Notes under the pieces: generated by a model
What the model was told of the DNA's origin: nothing
What the model saw: only the letters and a program-made list of their open reading frames with translations
Databases searched by the model: none
Part shown: piece by piece, positions 25,417 through 34,746 of the stretch
Position numbering within the stretch: position 1 is the first letter of the stretch
Layout: the number at the start of each line of letters is the position of its first letter
Source: Paraburkholderia sprentiae WSM5005
GTDB taxonomy: Bacteria; Pseudomonadota; Gammaproteobacteria; Burkholderiales; Burkholderiaceae
Direction: 5' to 3'
Length of the DNA stretch: 64,000 nucleotides
NCBI RefSeq assembly: GCF_001865575.2
Contig: NZ_CP017561.2
Span: 2,604,001-2,668,000 of the forward strand
Made by a program: the position numbers and the translations under genes

Positions 25417-27777
25417 TCAGTAATCTGCGCGCTCACGGTCGATGCGCATGCCACCGTCATGGCGGTGATGCCCCTCTTCGCTCGGCCGCTCACGCGCGAT
25501 ACGCATCACGTCGGGGTTCGTGCGCACGCGCCGCATCACGTTGGCCAGGTGCACGCGGTCGCTGACCTGAATTACGAAGCGCAGAATCGTGGATTCCTGC
25601 GACAGATCTTCGTCCATCGCGATATGGACGATGTTCGCGTCCGCCGATGTGATGTCGGCCGCCACGCGCGCGAACACGCCCTTGGTGTTCTTGACCAGCA
25701 CCTTCACCGCGACATCGAATAGACGCCCCGGCTGCGGCGCCCACGCAACGTCGATCCAGCGACCGGGATCGCGCCGGTGGATACGCTGTGCGACGCGGCA
25801 GTCGGTGGTATGGATCGCCATGCCAAGGCCGATGCCGATATAGCCCATGATGTCGTCGCCCGGAATCGGACGGCAGCAGGCGGACAGCTGCACCGACATG
25901 CCCTCGGTGCCGGTGATAACGACCGGCGGCGCATGCGGCGTCGACCCGGACTCGGAGCGCGAGCCGTCGTCGTCGGCGTCGCGCCCGCTCATCAGCACTT
26001 CGATGCGCTTGGCCATCACCGCGGCGACACGCCGGCCGAGACCGATGTCCGCGAAAATTTCCTGACGGTTCTTGTTGCCCGTCCACTGCACGAGCTTTTC
26101 CCACGCTTCCGGCGTCACGTCCGATAGCGCAAGACCATAGCCCTTCAACGCCTGATCGACCAGACGCTCGCCGAGCTGCACCGACTCGTTCAGACGCATC
26201 GTTTTCAGATAATGACGGATCGCCGAGCGCGCCTTGCCGCTGCGCACGAAACCGAGCCATGCGGGGTTCGGCTTGGAATACGGCGCCGTGATGACCTCGA
26301 CGATGTCGCCGCTCTTCAGCTCGGTCCGCAACGGCAGCAGCTCGTTGTTGATCTTCACCGCGACGCACTGGTTGCCGAGGTCGCTGTGGATCGAATACGC
26401 GAAGTCGAGCGCGGTGGCGCCGCGCGGCAGCGCCATGATCTTCGACTTCGGCGTGAACACGTAGACCGCGTCCGGGAACAGGTCGATCTTCACGTGCTCG
26501 AGGAATTCACTCGAGTCGCCCGCTTCGCTCTGAATGTCGAGCAGCGACTTCAGCCACTGATGCGCGCGCTTCTGCACGTCGTTCAGGTCTGCACTGCCGT
26601 TCTTGTAGAGCCAGTGCGCGGCGACGCCCGCCTCGGCGATCTCGTGCATCTTGCGGGTTCGCACCTGAAACTCGATCGGCGCGCCGAACGGGCCGACGAG
26701 CGTGGTGTGCAGCGACTGATAGCCGTTTACCTTCGGGATCGCGATGTAATCCTTGAACTTGCCCGGCACCGGTTTAAAGAGCGCATGGAGCGCACCGATG
26801 CAGGTATAGCACTCGAGCGCGCTCTCCACGACCACACGAAAACCGTACACGTCGAGCACCTGCGAGAACGACAACTGCTTGTCGCGCATCTTCTTGTAGA
26901 TGCTGAAGATGGTTTTCTCGCGACCCGTGACTTCGGCGTCGATTTGTGCGTCCGCGATGGCGCGCTGCACCAGTTCGAGAATCTTGCTGACCACCTCGCG
27001 ACGATTACCGCGCGCAGCCTTGACGGCTTTTTCGAGCGTCGCGTAACGGTGCGGGTTGAAGTTCGCGAAGCTCAGGTCCTGCAGCTCGCGGTAGGTATTG
27101 TTCAGGCCGAGCCGATGGGCGATGGGCGCGTAGATGTCGAGCGTTTCGCGCGCCACGCGGCGACGTTTTTCAGCCGGCACGGCGCCGAGCGTACGCATGT
27201 TGTGCAGCCGGTCGGCGAGCTTCACGAGGATCACGCGAACGTCGCGCGCCATCGCGAGCAGCATCTTGCGGAAATTCTCCGCCTGCGCTTCCTCGCGATT
27301 GCGAAACTCCATCTTGTCCAGCTTGGACAAGCCGTCGACCAGTTCCGCGACCTTCGCGCCGAAGCGCTCGGCGAGCTCCGCCTTGGTCACGCCCTGGTCT
27401 TCCATCACGTCGTGCAGGAGCGCCGCCATGATCGCCTGGGCGTCGAGATTCCAGCCCGCGCAGATTTCCGCGACGGCGACTGGATGCGTGATGTAGGGCT
27501 CGCCGCTCTGGCGATACTGGCCGAGGTGGGCTTCGTCGCTGAAGTGGAACGCCGCCTTGATGTCCTTGATCTCTTCCGGCTGCAGATAGCCGGACAACGC
27601 GGACGTCAGATTGGCGATGGAGACGACGTCATGCCGGCGCGGCTGCTCCGGCGTGGCGGTCGGCCCGAACAGATGGCGAAACGATTGCTCGAGGACCGCG
27701 TCGATGTACTTGCGTGCAGACGAGGGCGAGTCGGCGTCGTGGTCCGCTTCCGTGGCGGTGGGCGGGGTAGCACTCAT
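25417..27777 (-). CDS. spoT: Bifunctional (p)ppGpp synthetase/hydrolase, SpoT/Rel type
   Basis: 786 residues. The HD hydrolase domain is intact (THPVAVAE, His122-Asp123 in ALLHDVMED, then VDGLSKLD). A RelA/SpoT synthetase domain follows near residues 240-400, then a TGS domain (FTPKSKIMALPRG), a helical/zinc-finger-like region with Cys pair (LSACCRPIPGDD), and a C-terminal ACT domain. The enzyme makes and degrades the stringent-response alarmone. It lies 98 nt downstream of rpoZ in the classic rpoZ-spoT order. Confidence 0.95.
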   Translation of the reverse strand: MSATPPTATEADHDADSPSSARKYIDAVLEQSFRHLFGPTATPEQPRRHDVVSIANLTSALSGYLQPEEIKDIKAAFHFSDEAHLGQYRQSGEPYITHPVAVAEICAGWNLDAQAIMAALLHDVMEDQGVTKAELAERFGAKVAELVDGLSKLDKMEFRNREEAQAENFRKMLLAMARDVRVILVKLADRLHNMRTLGAVPAEKRRRVARETLDIYAPIAHRLGLNNTYRELQDLSFANFNPHRYATLEKAVKAARGNRREVVSKILELVQRAIADAQIDAEVTGREKTIFSIYKKMRDKQLSFSQVLDVYGFRVVVESALECYTCIGALHALFKPVPGKFKDYIAIPKVNGYQSLHTTLVGPFGAPIEFQVRTRKMHEIAEAGVAAHWLYKNGSADLNDVQKRAHQWLKSLLDIQSEAGDSSEFLEHVKIDLFPDAVYVFTPKSKIMALPRGATALDFAYSIHSDLGNQCVAVKINNELLPLRTELKSGDIVEVITAPYSKPNPAWLGFVRSGKARSAIRHYLKTMRLNESVQLGERLVDQALKGYGLALSDVTPEAWEKLVQWTGNKNRQEIFADIGLGRRVAAVMAKRIEVLMSGRDADDDGSRSESGSTPHAPPVVITGTEGMSVQLSACCRPIPGDDIMGYIGIGLGMAIHTTDCRVAQRIHRRDPGRWIDVAWAPQPGRLFDVAVKVLVKNTKGVFARVAADITSADANIVHIAMDEDLSQESTILRFVIQVSDRVHLANVMRRVRTNPDVMRIARERPSEEGHHRHDGGMRIDRERADY

Positions 27778-27875
27778 GGTCGCCTCCGGTAGCGGTCAGG
27801 ATGGACGCAGTTCTGCACGTTGAGCAAGCCGGTTTGGCGAATACCGGGCAAGTCAAAAACGAAAATCCGTGCGCC

Positions 27876-28079
27876 TTAGACCGGCACCTTCTTCAGCATT
27901 TCGACGCCGACCTGACCCGACGCGATTTCACGCAGCGCGAGGACGGTGGGCTTGTCGCGGCTTTCGATCTTCGGCGTGTGGCCTTGGGCGAGCTGACGCG
28001 CGCGATAGGTTGCGGCAAGCGCAAGTTCGAAACGGTTCGGGATCTGTTTGAGGCAGTCTTCGACAGTAATGCGGGCCAT
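27876..28079 (-). CDS. rpoZ: RNA polymerase omega subunit
   Basis: 67 residues with the canonical opening [28 protein letters not shown] in parts, and the conserved [11 protein letters not shown]. Omega assists assembly of the beta' subunit and mediates ppGpp binding at site 1. The gene is between gmk and spoT, the standard order in proteobacteria. Confidence 0.96.
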   Translation of the reverse strand: MARITVEDCLKQIPNRFELALAATYRARQLAQGHTPKIESRDKPTVLALREIASGQVGVEMLKKVPV

Positions 28080-28139
28080 GTTGGGTTCCTTCTCAGTATG
28101 TTGCTTATTCTACCTTATGTGCCTGACACCACGCCGCGC

Positions 28140-28823
28140 TCACGCGTGCGGCAGGTGGATGCCGAGCTGCATGAAAAGCTGCGTGTGACGCGCGTACTGC
28201 GATGCGAAGCGCGAGCGCGTCGCGCCGACGAGGCACCGCAGTTCGGCGAGCGCGCGATCGAAGTTCTCGTTGATCACGACGTACTCCGCTTCGGCCGCGT
28301 GCGCCATCTCGCCGCCCGCCGCGAGCAGGCGTCGCGTGATCACGTTCGGCTCGTCCTGACCGCGCTTTTTCAGCCGCTCTTCGAGCGCGTCGAGCGACGG
28401 CGGCAGAATGAAAATTTCGACCGCGTTGTGGAATTGCTTCTTCACCTGCTGCGCGCCCTGCCAGTCGATTTCGAGTAGCACGTCATGGCCGTTTTTCATC
28501 TGATCCTCGATCCACACGCGCGACGTGCCGTAGTAGTTGCCGTGCACTTCCGCGCTTTCGAGAAACTCGCCCGCGTCGTGACGCTGCATGAAATCCTCGA
28601 CGGTCGTGAAGTGATAGTGTTCGCCGTCCTGCTCTTTCGGACGGGGCGGGCGCGTCGTGTACGAGATCGACAGACGGATCGCGTCGTCGCCTGCGAGCAG
28701 CGCGTTCACGAGCGTCGACTTGCCCGCGCCCGACGGCGCGACGACCATGAACAGATTGCCGGGGTAAGCGCCGGCGTACGGATGGCGCGCCGCGCCGCTT
28801 TCGCGTGGATGATGGTCGGTCAT
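28140..28823 (-). CDS. gmk: Guanylate kinase
   Basis: 227 residues, with a 22-residue N-terminal extension relative to E. coli. The P-loop APSGAGKST is at residues 29-37, the GMP-binding [14 protein letters not shown] follows, and GTSRVWIE and [11 protein letters not shown] are also conserved. It phosphorylates GMP to GDP. It lies directly downstream of yicC and upstream of rpoZ in one operon. Confidence 0.95.
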   Translation of the reverse strand: MTDHHPRESGAARHPYAGAYPGNLFMVVAPSGAGKSTLVNALLAGDDAIRLSISYTTRPPRPKEQDGEHYHFTTVEDFMQRHDAGEFLESAEVHGNYYGTSRVWIEDQMKNGHDVLLEIDWQGAQQVKKQFHNAVEIFILPPSLDALEERLKKRGQDEPNVITRRLLAAGGEMAHAAEAEYVVINENFDRALAELRCLVGATRSRFASQYARHTQLFMQLGIHLPHA

Positions 28824-28842
28824 GATGTGTAGGGCTCCAGCC

Positions 28843-29766
28843 TTATTCGAGATTCTGTACCTGCTCGCGCATCTGTTCGATCAGCAGCTTCAGCGTCATC
28901 GACGAATCCGCGAGTTCCTTCGCCGCCGCCTTCGAACCGAGCGTGTTCGCTTCGCGGTTCAGCTCCTGCATCATGAAGTCGAGCCGCTTGCCGACCTTGC
29001 CGCCTTTCTCGATGACGTGACGCGTTTCGTTCAGGTGCGCGGTGAGGCGCGACAGCTCCTCGGCGATGTCGATGCGAATGCCGTACATCGTCACCTCCTG
29101 GCGAATCCGCTCGTTGATCTCTTCGCGCGACACGATCGTCGCGGCAGCATCCGGCGCGGCGATGCCAAGTGCTTCCTGCAAACGCTCGACGATCTTCTGC
29201 TGATGCCGCGCGATCAGCTCGGGCACGAGCGGCGTGATCTTCACGACGATCGCCTCCATTTCGGTGACGTTGGCGAGCAGCATCGTCGCGAGTTGCGCGC
29301 CTTCGCGCGCGCGCACGTCGATCAGGTCCGCGATCGCTTGCTTGCCGCACGCGAGCACCGCTTCGCGCAGCGCCTCGGGCGCGATGCCGCTTTCGGCGAG
29401 CACGCCCGGCCAGCGCATGATTTCGCCGGCGCGCAGACGGCCGGCTTCCGGAAACGCGTTGAGGACCGTGCGCTCCAGCTGCGCGAGTTGTGCGAGCGCG
29501 TCCCGGTTGACCGCGCCCGCGTTCGCCGACTGCTCGCTGCGCTGCAGGTTCACGCGAATGTCGACCTTGCCGCGCGACAGCTTGTTCATCAGCATCTCGC
29601 GCAGGGTGGGCTCGACGACGCGCACGTCTTCCGGCATGCGGAAGTTCAGATCGAGAAAGCGCGAGTTCACCGTGCGCAATTCGACCGACACGCTGACGCC
29701 GCCAGTGCCCGAGGCCGCCACGAGTTCGCGGGTGGCGCTCGCATAGCCAGTCATGCTGTAGATCAT
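28843..29766 (-). CDS. yicC: YicC family endoribonuclease-like protein
   Basis: 307 residues, starting with the conserved [14 protein letters not shown] and containing [12 protein letters not shown]. The C-terminal DUF1732 part ends with [15 protein letters not shown]. YicC proteins have been reported as RNases that act on small RNAs; the assignment here is by family. ATG 29766 was preferred to an ATG eight codons upstream because it gives the conserved N-terminus. First gene of the yicC-gmk-rpoZ-spoT operon, divergent from rph. Confidence 0.92.
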   Translation of the reverse strand: MIYSMTGYASATRELVAASGTGGVSVSVELRTVNSRFLDLNFRMPEDVRVVEPTLREMLMNKLSRGKVDIRVNLQRSEQSANAGAVNRDALAQLAQLERTVLNAFPEAGRLRAGEIMRWPGVLAESGIAPEALREAVLACGKQAIADLIDVRAREGAQLATMLLANVTEMEAIVVKITPLVPELIARHQQKIVERLQEALGIAAPDAAATIVSREEINERIRQEVTMYGIRIDIAEELSRLTAHLNETRHVIEKGGKVGKRLDFMMQELNREANTLGSKAAAKELADSSMTLKLLIEQMREQVQNLE

Positions 29767-30000
29767 CGTATTTCTCGCGATTGCGGCCATCCGTTCGACG
29801 ATGGCCTGAGAAGCGGATCGCCCGGCGTGTACGAGACGCGGGGCGGGGAATCGGCATTATCCCATTTTTGGCCGCACGATCCGCCCGCAAGCGAGCACGG
29901 ATGCGGCTCGGCACGCGGCGGCCTTGTCGCCATCCGATCGGCGCTAAAATCATGGTTTTCCCTCCGCCCCTCTTCCGGCCCATCCCGACCCATTCCCCCC
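29767..30000. promoter_or_regulatory. Divergent promoter region between yicC and rph
   Basis: A 234-nt region separates the divergent core operons and must hold both promoters. A short AT-richer patch (GCGCTAAAATCATGG) near 29940-29955 is a candidate -10 for rph; no confident -35 was found. Confidence 0.5.
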
Positions 30001-30738
30001 ATGAGCAACGACAACCAACGCCCCAGCGGCCGCCAGCCCCACCAGTTGCGCGACGTGCGCATCACGCGTCACTACACGAAGCATGCGGAGGGCTCGGTGC
30101 TGGTCGAGTTCGGCGACACCAAGGTGATCTGCACCGCGAGCGTCAGCGAGAGCGTGCCGCCGTTTCTGCGCGACCGCGGCCAGGGCTGGCTCACCGCGGA
30201 ATACGGCATGCTCCCGCGCGCGACGCATACGCGCAGCGACCGCGAAGCCGCGCGCGGCAAGCAGACCGGTCGCACGCAGGAGATCCAGCGGCTGATCGGC
30301 CGCGCGCTGCGCTCGGTGTTCGATCTCGAGAAGCTCGGCGCGCGCACGCTCAATCTCGACTGCGACGTGATCCAGGCCGACGGCGGCACGCGCACCGCGA
30401 GCATCACCGGCGCGTTCGTCGCCGCGCACGATGCGGTCGCCAGATTGCTCGCTACGGGCCGCATCGAACGCTCGCCGATCATCGACTACGTCGCCGCGAT
30501 TTCGGTCGGCGTGTACGACGGCGTGCCGGTGCTCGATCTCGACTACGACGAAGACTCGCAGTGCGACACCGACATGAACGTCGTGATGACGGGCGCGGGC
30601 GGCTTCGTCGAAATTCAGGGAACCGCGGAAGGCGTGCCGTTCTCGCGCGAAGAAATGAATGCGCTGCTCGATCTCGCAAGCGACGGCATCAGCACGCTGA
30701 TCGTCAAGCAGAAAGAGGCGCTGGGAGGGCAGCAGTGA
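30001..30738 (+). CDS. rph: Ribonuclease PH
   Basis: 245 residues. The phosphorolytic fold is recognisable from RPHQLRD-like opening, [28 protein letters not shown], and [17 protein letters not shown]. RNase PH trims tRNA 3' ends using phosphate. Start 30001 ([11 protein letters not shown]) is the family start. First gene of rph-rdgB-hemW, whose members are joined by 4-nt overlaps. Confidence 0.95.
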   Translation: MSNDNQRPSGRQPHQLRDVRITRHYTKHAEGSVLVEFGDTKVICTASVSESVPPFLRDRGQGWLTAEYGMLPRATHTRSDREAARGKQTGRTQEIQRLIGRALRSVFDLEKLGARTLNLDCDVIQADGGTRTASITGAFVAAHDAVARLLATGRIERSPIIDYVAAISVGVYDGVPVLDLDYDEDSQCDTDMNVVMTGAGGFVEIQGTAEGVPFSREEMNALLDLASDGISTLIVKQKEALGGQQ

Positions 30739-31397
30739 ATGAGGTTCGTCAGCACGACGGCACGAACGAGGCTCACGGCGACACGTCGGGCACATCGTTG
30801 AAAAAAGTCGTGCTCGCGTCGAACAACGCGGGCAAGCTTCGCGAATTCGCGGCGTTGCTCGGCGCGGCCGGCATCGAGTTGATCGCACAAGGCGTGCTCA
30901 ACGTGCCGGAAGCGGAAGAGCCGCATCCCACCTTCATCGAAAACGCGCTGACGAAGGCGCGTCACGCGGCGAGGCTCACCGGCCTGCCGGCGCTCGCCGA
31001 CGACTCGGGCCTTTGCGTGCGCGCGCTGCACGGCGCGCCGGGGGTCTACTCGGCCCGCTTCGCGCAACTCGCCGGCGGCGAGAAGAGCGACGCGGCCAAC
31101 AATGCGCGCCTCGTCGACGAACTGCGGCACGCGAGCGACCGCCGCGGCTATTACTACTGCGTGCTCGCACTCGTGCGTCACGCGGACGATCCCGAACCGC
31201 TGATCACGGAAGGCCGCTGGCACGGCGAAATTCTCGACGCGCCGCGCGGCGAGCATGGCTTCGGTTACGACCCGTACTTCTATCTGCCGTCGCTGAACGC
31301 AAGCGCCGCCGAACTCGAGCCGGCGGTCAAGAACGCCAGCAGTCATCGCGCGATCGCGCTGCGGCAACTGCTCGCGCGTCTGTCGGAGGAAGCGTGA
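30735..31397 (+). CDS. rdgB: dITP/XTP pyrophosphatase (Ham1 family)
   Basis: 220 residues. The Ham1 motifs are [15 protein letters not shown] near residues 23-38, [21 protein letters not shown], and GFGYDPYF. It hydrolyses non-canonical purine triphosphates, so keeping dITP and XTP out of DNA. The GTG start overlaps the rph stop (GTGA) and has a GGAGGG site at 30724-30729; this gives a 22-residue leader before the fold. Confidence 0.93.
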   Translation: MNEVRQHDGTNEAHGDTSGTSLKKVVLASNNAGKLREFAALLGAAGIELIAQGVLNVPEAEEPHPTFIENALTKARHAARLTGLPALADDSGLCVRALHGAPGVYSARFAQLAGGEKSDAANNARLVDELRHASDRRGYYYCVLALVRHADDPEPLITEGRWHGEILDAPRGEHGFGYDPYFYLPSLNASAAELEPAVKNASSHRAIALRQLLARLSEEA

Positions 31398-32623
31398 TCC
31401 CGATCCGATCGACGCCGGCCGACGCTGGCAAAGGTGTCGTCAAAGCGTTCACGTCACCGGGCAGCATCCGTTTGACGTCGCTGCCGCCGCTGGCGCTATA
31501 CGTGCATTTTCCGTGGTGCGTGCGCAAGTGCCCATACTGCGACTTCAATTCGCACGAGTGGAAAGGCGAGACGTTCCCGGAGAACGACTACCTCGACGCG
31601 CTGCGTGCCGATCTGGAAATGGCCTTACCACTCATCTGGGGCCGCCAGGTGCATACGGTGTTCATTGGCGGGGGCACGCCGAGTCTGCTGTCGGCGGCGG
31701 GGCTCGATCGGATGCTGTCGGACATACGCGCGCTGCTGCCGCTCGACGCCGACGCGGAAATCACGCTCGAAGCGAACCCCGGCACCTTCGAAGCCGACAA
31801 GTTCGCGCAGTTCCGTGCGAGCGGCGTGAATCGGCTGTCGGTCGGCATCCAGAGTTTCAACGAAACGCATCTGCAGGCGCTGGGGCGCATTCACGACGCG
31901 GCGCAAGCGCGCCACGCGGTCGAAGTCGCCGCGACCAGGTTCGACAACTTCAACCTCGACCTGATGTTCGCGCTGCCAAAGCAAACGCTCGCCGAATGCC
32001 AGGCCGACGTGGAAACGGCGCTGTCGTTCGCGCCGCCGCATCTGTCGTTGTATCACCTGACGCTCGAACCGAACACGCTGTTCGCCAGGTTTCCACCCGC
32101 GTTGCCCGACGACGACGCGTCTGCGGACATGCAGGACTGGATTCATCAACGCACCGCCGAGGCCGGTTACGAGCGCTACGAGGTGTCCGCGTATGCGCGG
32201 CCGCATCGGCAGAGCAAACACAATCTGAACTACTGGCGTTTCGGTGACTATCTCGGCATCGGCGCGGGCGCGCATACGAAGCTGTCGTTTCCGAATCGCA
32301 TCGTGCGCCAGGCGCGCTACAAACATCCGACCACATTCATCGAGCAGGCCAAGGCCGGCGCAAGCGTGCAGGAAGAGCATGAGGTTGGGCCGCGCGATCT
32401 GCCGTTCGAGTTCATGCTGAACGCGTTGCGCCTGGTGGAAGGATTTCCGGTGCATCGGTTCATCGAGCGTACGGGCCTGTCGATCACGACGATCGAACCG
32501 GCGTTGCAGGAAGCCGAACGGCGCAAGCTGATTACACGCGACCACGAACGGATCGCGCCGACGCCGCTCGGCCAGGCGTTCCTGAACGACCTGCAGGCGC
32601 TATTCCTGAAGGATCCGCACTGA
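31394..32623 (+). CDS. hemW: HemW, heme chaperone (radical SAM, coproporphyrinogen oxidase-like)
   Basis: 409 residues. The radical-SAM cluster motif CxxxCxxC is Cys42, Cys46 and Cys49 (WCVRKCPYC), and GGGTPSLL follows. It lacks the Cys after CPYC that HemN carries (here CPYCD), which supports HemW over HemN. HemW delivers heme to respiratory enzymes. GTG start 31394 overlaps the rdgB stop (GTGA) with a GGAGGA site. Last gene of the core operon before tRNA-Ser. Confidence 0.93.
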   Translation: MIPIRSTPADAGKGVVKAFTSPGSIRLTSLPPLALYVHFPWCVRKCPYCDFNSHEWKGETFPENDYLDALRADLEMALPLIWGRQVHTVFIGGGTPSLLSAAGLDRMLSDIRALLPLDADAEITLEANPGTFEADKFAQFRASGVNRLSVGIQSFNETHLQALGRIHDAAQARHAVEVAATRFDNFNLDLMFALPKQTLAECQADVETALSFAPPHLSLYHLTLEPNTLFARFPPALPDDDASADMQDWIHQRTAEAGYERYEVSAYARPHRQSKHNLNYWRFGDYLGIGAGAHTKLSFPNRIVRQARYKHPTTFIEQAKAGASVQEEHEVGPRDLPFEFMLNALRLVEGFPVHRFIERTGLSITTIEPALQEAERRKLITRDHERIAPTPLGQAFLNDLQALFLKDPH

Positions 32624-32663
32624 TGGCGGTTCGCCTGGACTCTGCAGCGAAGTCTTTTCAGGT

Positions 32664-32669
32664 TACAAT
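32664..32669 (+). promoter_or_regulatory. -10 element of tRNA-Ser
   Basis: TACAAT lies 9 nt before the mature tRNA 5' end; a clear -35 was not identified. Confidence 0.45.
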
Positions 32670-32678
32670 TCGCGGCTT

Positions 32679-32768
32679 GGAGGTGTGGCCGAGTGGTTTA
32701 AGGCACCGGTCTTGAAAACCGGCGAAGGAGTGATCCTTCCGTGAGTTCGAATCTCACCGCCTCCGCCA
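32679..32768 (+). tRNA. tRNA-Ser (anticodon TGA), island insertion site
   Basis: A 90-nt class II tRNA with a long variable arm. Acceptor GGAGGTG pairs with CGCCTCC (one G-U), the anticodon loop CTTGAAA gives UGA, and discriminator G plus CCA are encoded. A recombinase gene begins about 100 nt after its 3' end, the usual arrangement when a tRNA 3' end serves as attachment site. Confidence 0.97.
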
Positions 32769-32870
32769 CGTCATCATAAGGCGTTGATTTCTCGTGCAGT
32801 CCTTTCCCTTCAGGGGACGAGGACGTCAGGTGTGCCGGTTCTGTGTGCCGGAACTGAACGGGAGGACGCC

Positions 32871-34613
32871 GTGTCCGTCAAGCTCATCCCTCATCCCGGC
32901 GGCCGCAGCCGCCACTGGTACGTCGACATTTCCGTGCCGGCCGCGCTGCACGACATCGTCGGCACCGGGCGTATCCGCCGCAGCACGCACACCCCCGACC
33001 GCGTCAGGGCCCTTGCCGAAGGGGCACGCATCGAGGCGCAACTGCGCGCCGAATGGGCCGCGCGCGCCGGGAATGAAACGCGGACACCCGCCGGGCCGCC
33101 CCTGGGAGACGGCCCGCACGTCCTCAACCGGCTGCCCTCTTCGCCAGACCGCATACCCGCACAGCCCGTTGCGCTCTTCCCTGCGCTTATCTGGGGAATC
33201 TGCGCGATGCGCATGGCCCAGCCGGGCAAGAGGGAGGTCGATGTCCGGACTCTCAGCCGGGAAGACAGAACACAGGACCAATACCATGACGGGCTTCTGA
33301 ACAGGGCGCTCGGCTACGCGAAAGACGTCGCCTGCCTCATCGCACCCGACGACCCGCTTTTGCCCGATTGCGTCCTCGCTTTCGCAGAAACCGAGCGCAC
33401 CAACCACGACGCTATATCAGCAATCGGCAACAGAAACGGTGCCCGGTTCGACGCGACGGAGCCGCCCTGCGCGCTCCTGTCGGCCATGATTCCGGTCTAC
33501 CAGGATTACAAGAGCGGCTCCGTGGATGCCAGGTCCGTCTCGAAAGCGGTGTCGGTCTGGAACCGCCTCATGGCGTTTGTCGGTGATGTGCCGCTCGGCG
33601 AGGTGACCGCGCACGATATCTACCGGTTTCTCGACGACCGCCTCCACGCGGAAAACAGGCCCTGGAGCCAAACCTATGTCGACGGCTTTGCGCAACGAAC
33701 CCTGCGCGAGATGTTCGCGCTCGCGCGCACGCACGGTCACATGCACGCCGACAATCCGCTGAATCACCTCGAAACCACGCCGAAAATCTCGAAGCGGGAG
33801 GAGAAGGCGCGCAAGAGGCCCCGGTTTCCCTACACGGTCGCACAGCTCAACACGCTGTTTGCGTCGGACTGGTACGACCCGAACGCGACGCAATGGCGCG
33901 GCAAGATGGCCACGGACCTCGCATTGCGCTACTGGGGGCCGCCCATTTCCCTGTGCCACGGCCCGCGCGTGCGCGAGATGACGCAACTGCTGAATTCGGA
34001 CTTTATGGTGTGTGAAAACGTGCTGCTCATGACCATCCAGCTGGAGCTCATGGCATCCGATGACGCGACGCCAGAATCCATCCCGCAGCTTCCCGAGCGC
34101 AAGCTGAAGAGCGAGTCGGCCCGTCGGACCCTCCCCGTTCATCCACAGCTCCTGGCGTTGGGATTCGCCGACTTCGTGCGGGACAGCCAGGCGAAACATC
34201 CCCCGGGCACGCCGCTGTTCCCCTCGGCGGTACCCGACGAAGGTGGCAAGGCACCACTGTGGGGTCGCGCCTACGAGGAGGCTTTCCTCAGATTCGTCCG
34301 GGACTGGCTGGGTTTTGGCCCGGGCTATGGCAACCACTCGTTCCGGCATCTGTTCGAAGACCGAGTGCGCGATGCCCAGGTTATCAACGGGACGTGGCCT
34401 GCGGGTCTGGGTGAGTTTCTCAGCGGCCGGCGACTGCCGCGCGACGCCGACAAGGGCATTTTCCGGCAGCAGAGCAGCGCGATTGACTATGGCAACGGAT
34501 TCATCGCAGCGCACGTCCAGCGCTTTATCGCTCAGATTGACTTCGCGGAAGTCGTCTTTCCTCCGGCCTACAGGGAGTGGCTGGCCTGCCGGACCGGCAG
34601 AAGTCATCAGTAG
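32871..34613 (+). CDS. Tyrosine recombinase/integrase, first of a tandem pair
   Basis: 580 residues. The N-terminus has a short domain like those of integrases with a DUF6538-type start (VPAALHDIVGTGRIRR). A SAM-like core-binding domain follows (FVGDVPLGEVTAHDIYRFLDDRL), then the catalytic domain: Arg in GPRVREMTQL, box II HSFRH in GNHSFRHLF, and a candidate Tyr in SSAIDYGNG near the C-terminus. GTG 32871 was chosen for its GGGAGG site at 6-nt spacing. It lies about 100 nt after tRNA-Ser and probably integrated the island there. Confidence 0.85.
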   Translation: MSVKLIPHPGGRSRHWYVDISVPAALHDIVGTGRIRRSTHTPDRVRALAEGARIEAQLRAEWAARAGNETRTPAGPPLGDGPHVLNRLPSSPDRIPAQPVALFPALIWGICAMRMAQPGKREVDVRTLSREDRTQDQYHDGLLNRALGYAKDVACLIAPDDPLLPDCVLAFAETERTNHDAISAIGNRNGARFDATEPPCALLSAMIPVYQDYKSGSVDARSVSKAVSVWNRLMAFVGDVPLGEVTAHDIYRFLDDRLHAENRPWSQTYVDGFAQRTLREMFALARTHGHMHADNPLNHLETTPKISKREEKARKRPRFPYTVAQLNTLFASDWYDPNATQWRGKMATDLALRYWGPPISLCHGPRVREMTQLLNSDFMVCENVLLMTIQLELMASDDATPESIPQLPERKLKSESARRTLPVHPQLLALGFADFVRDSQAKHPPGTPLFPSAVPDEGGKAPLWGRAYEEAFLRFVRDWLGFGPGYGNHSFRHLFEDRVRDAQVINGTWPAGLGEFLSGRRLPRDADKGIFRQQSSAIDYGNGFIAAHVQRFIAQIDFAEVVFPPAYREWLACRTGRSHQ

Positions 34614-34746
34614 TCCTGACGCTTATACACCTGCTATGGTGTTCAACAGCAATTGTAAAAAGTATCCATTCAGGACAATCAATTGGCTGAATCGGCGCGG
34701 GCATGCGACCCTCTTGCTCCTTCGTTCAACACAGGAGCAATGACAC

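Noticed and set aside
26212..27792. Long open frame antisense to spoT
   Set aside because: Same GC-driven shadow effect; no domain recognisable.
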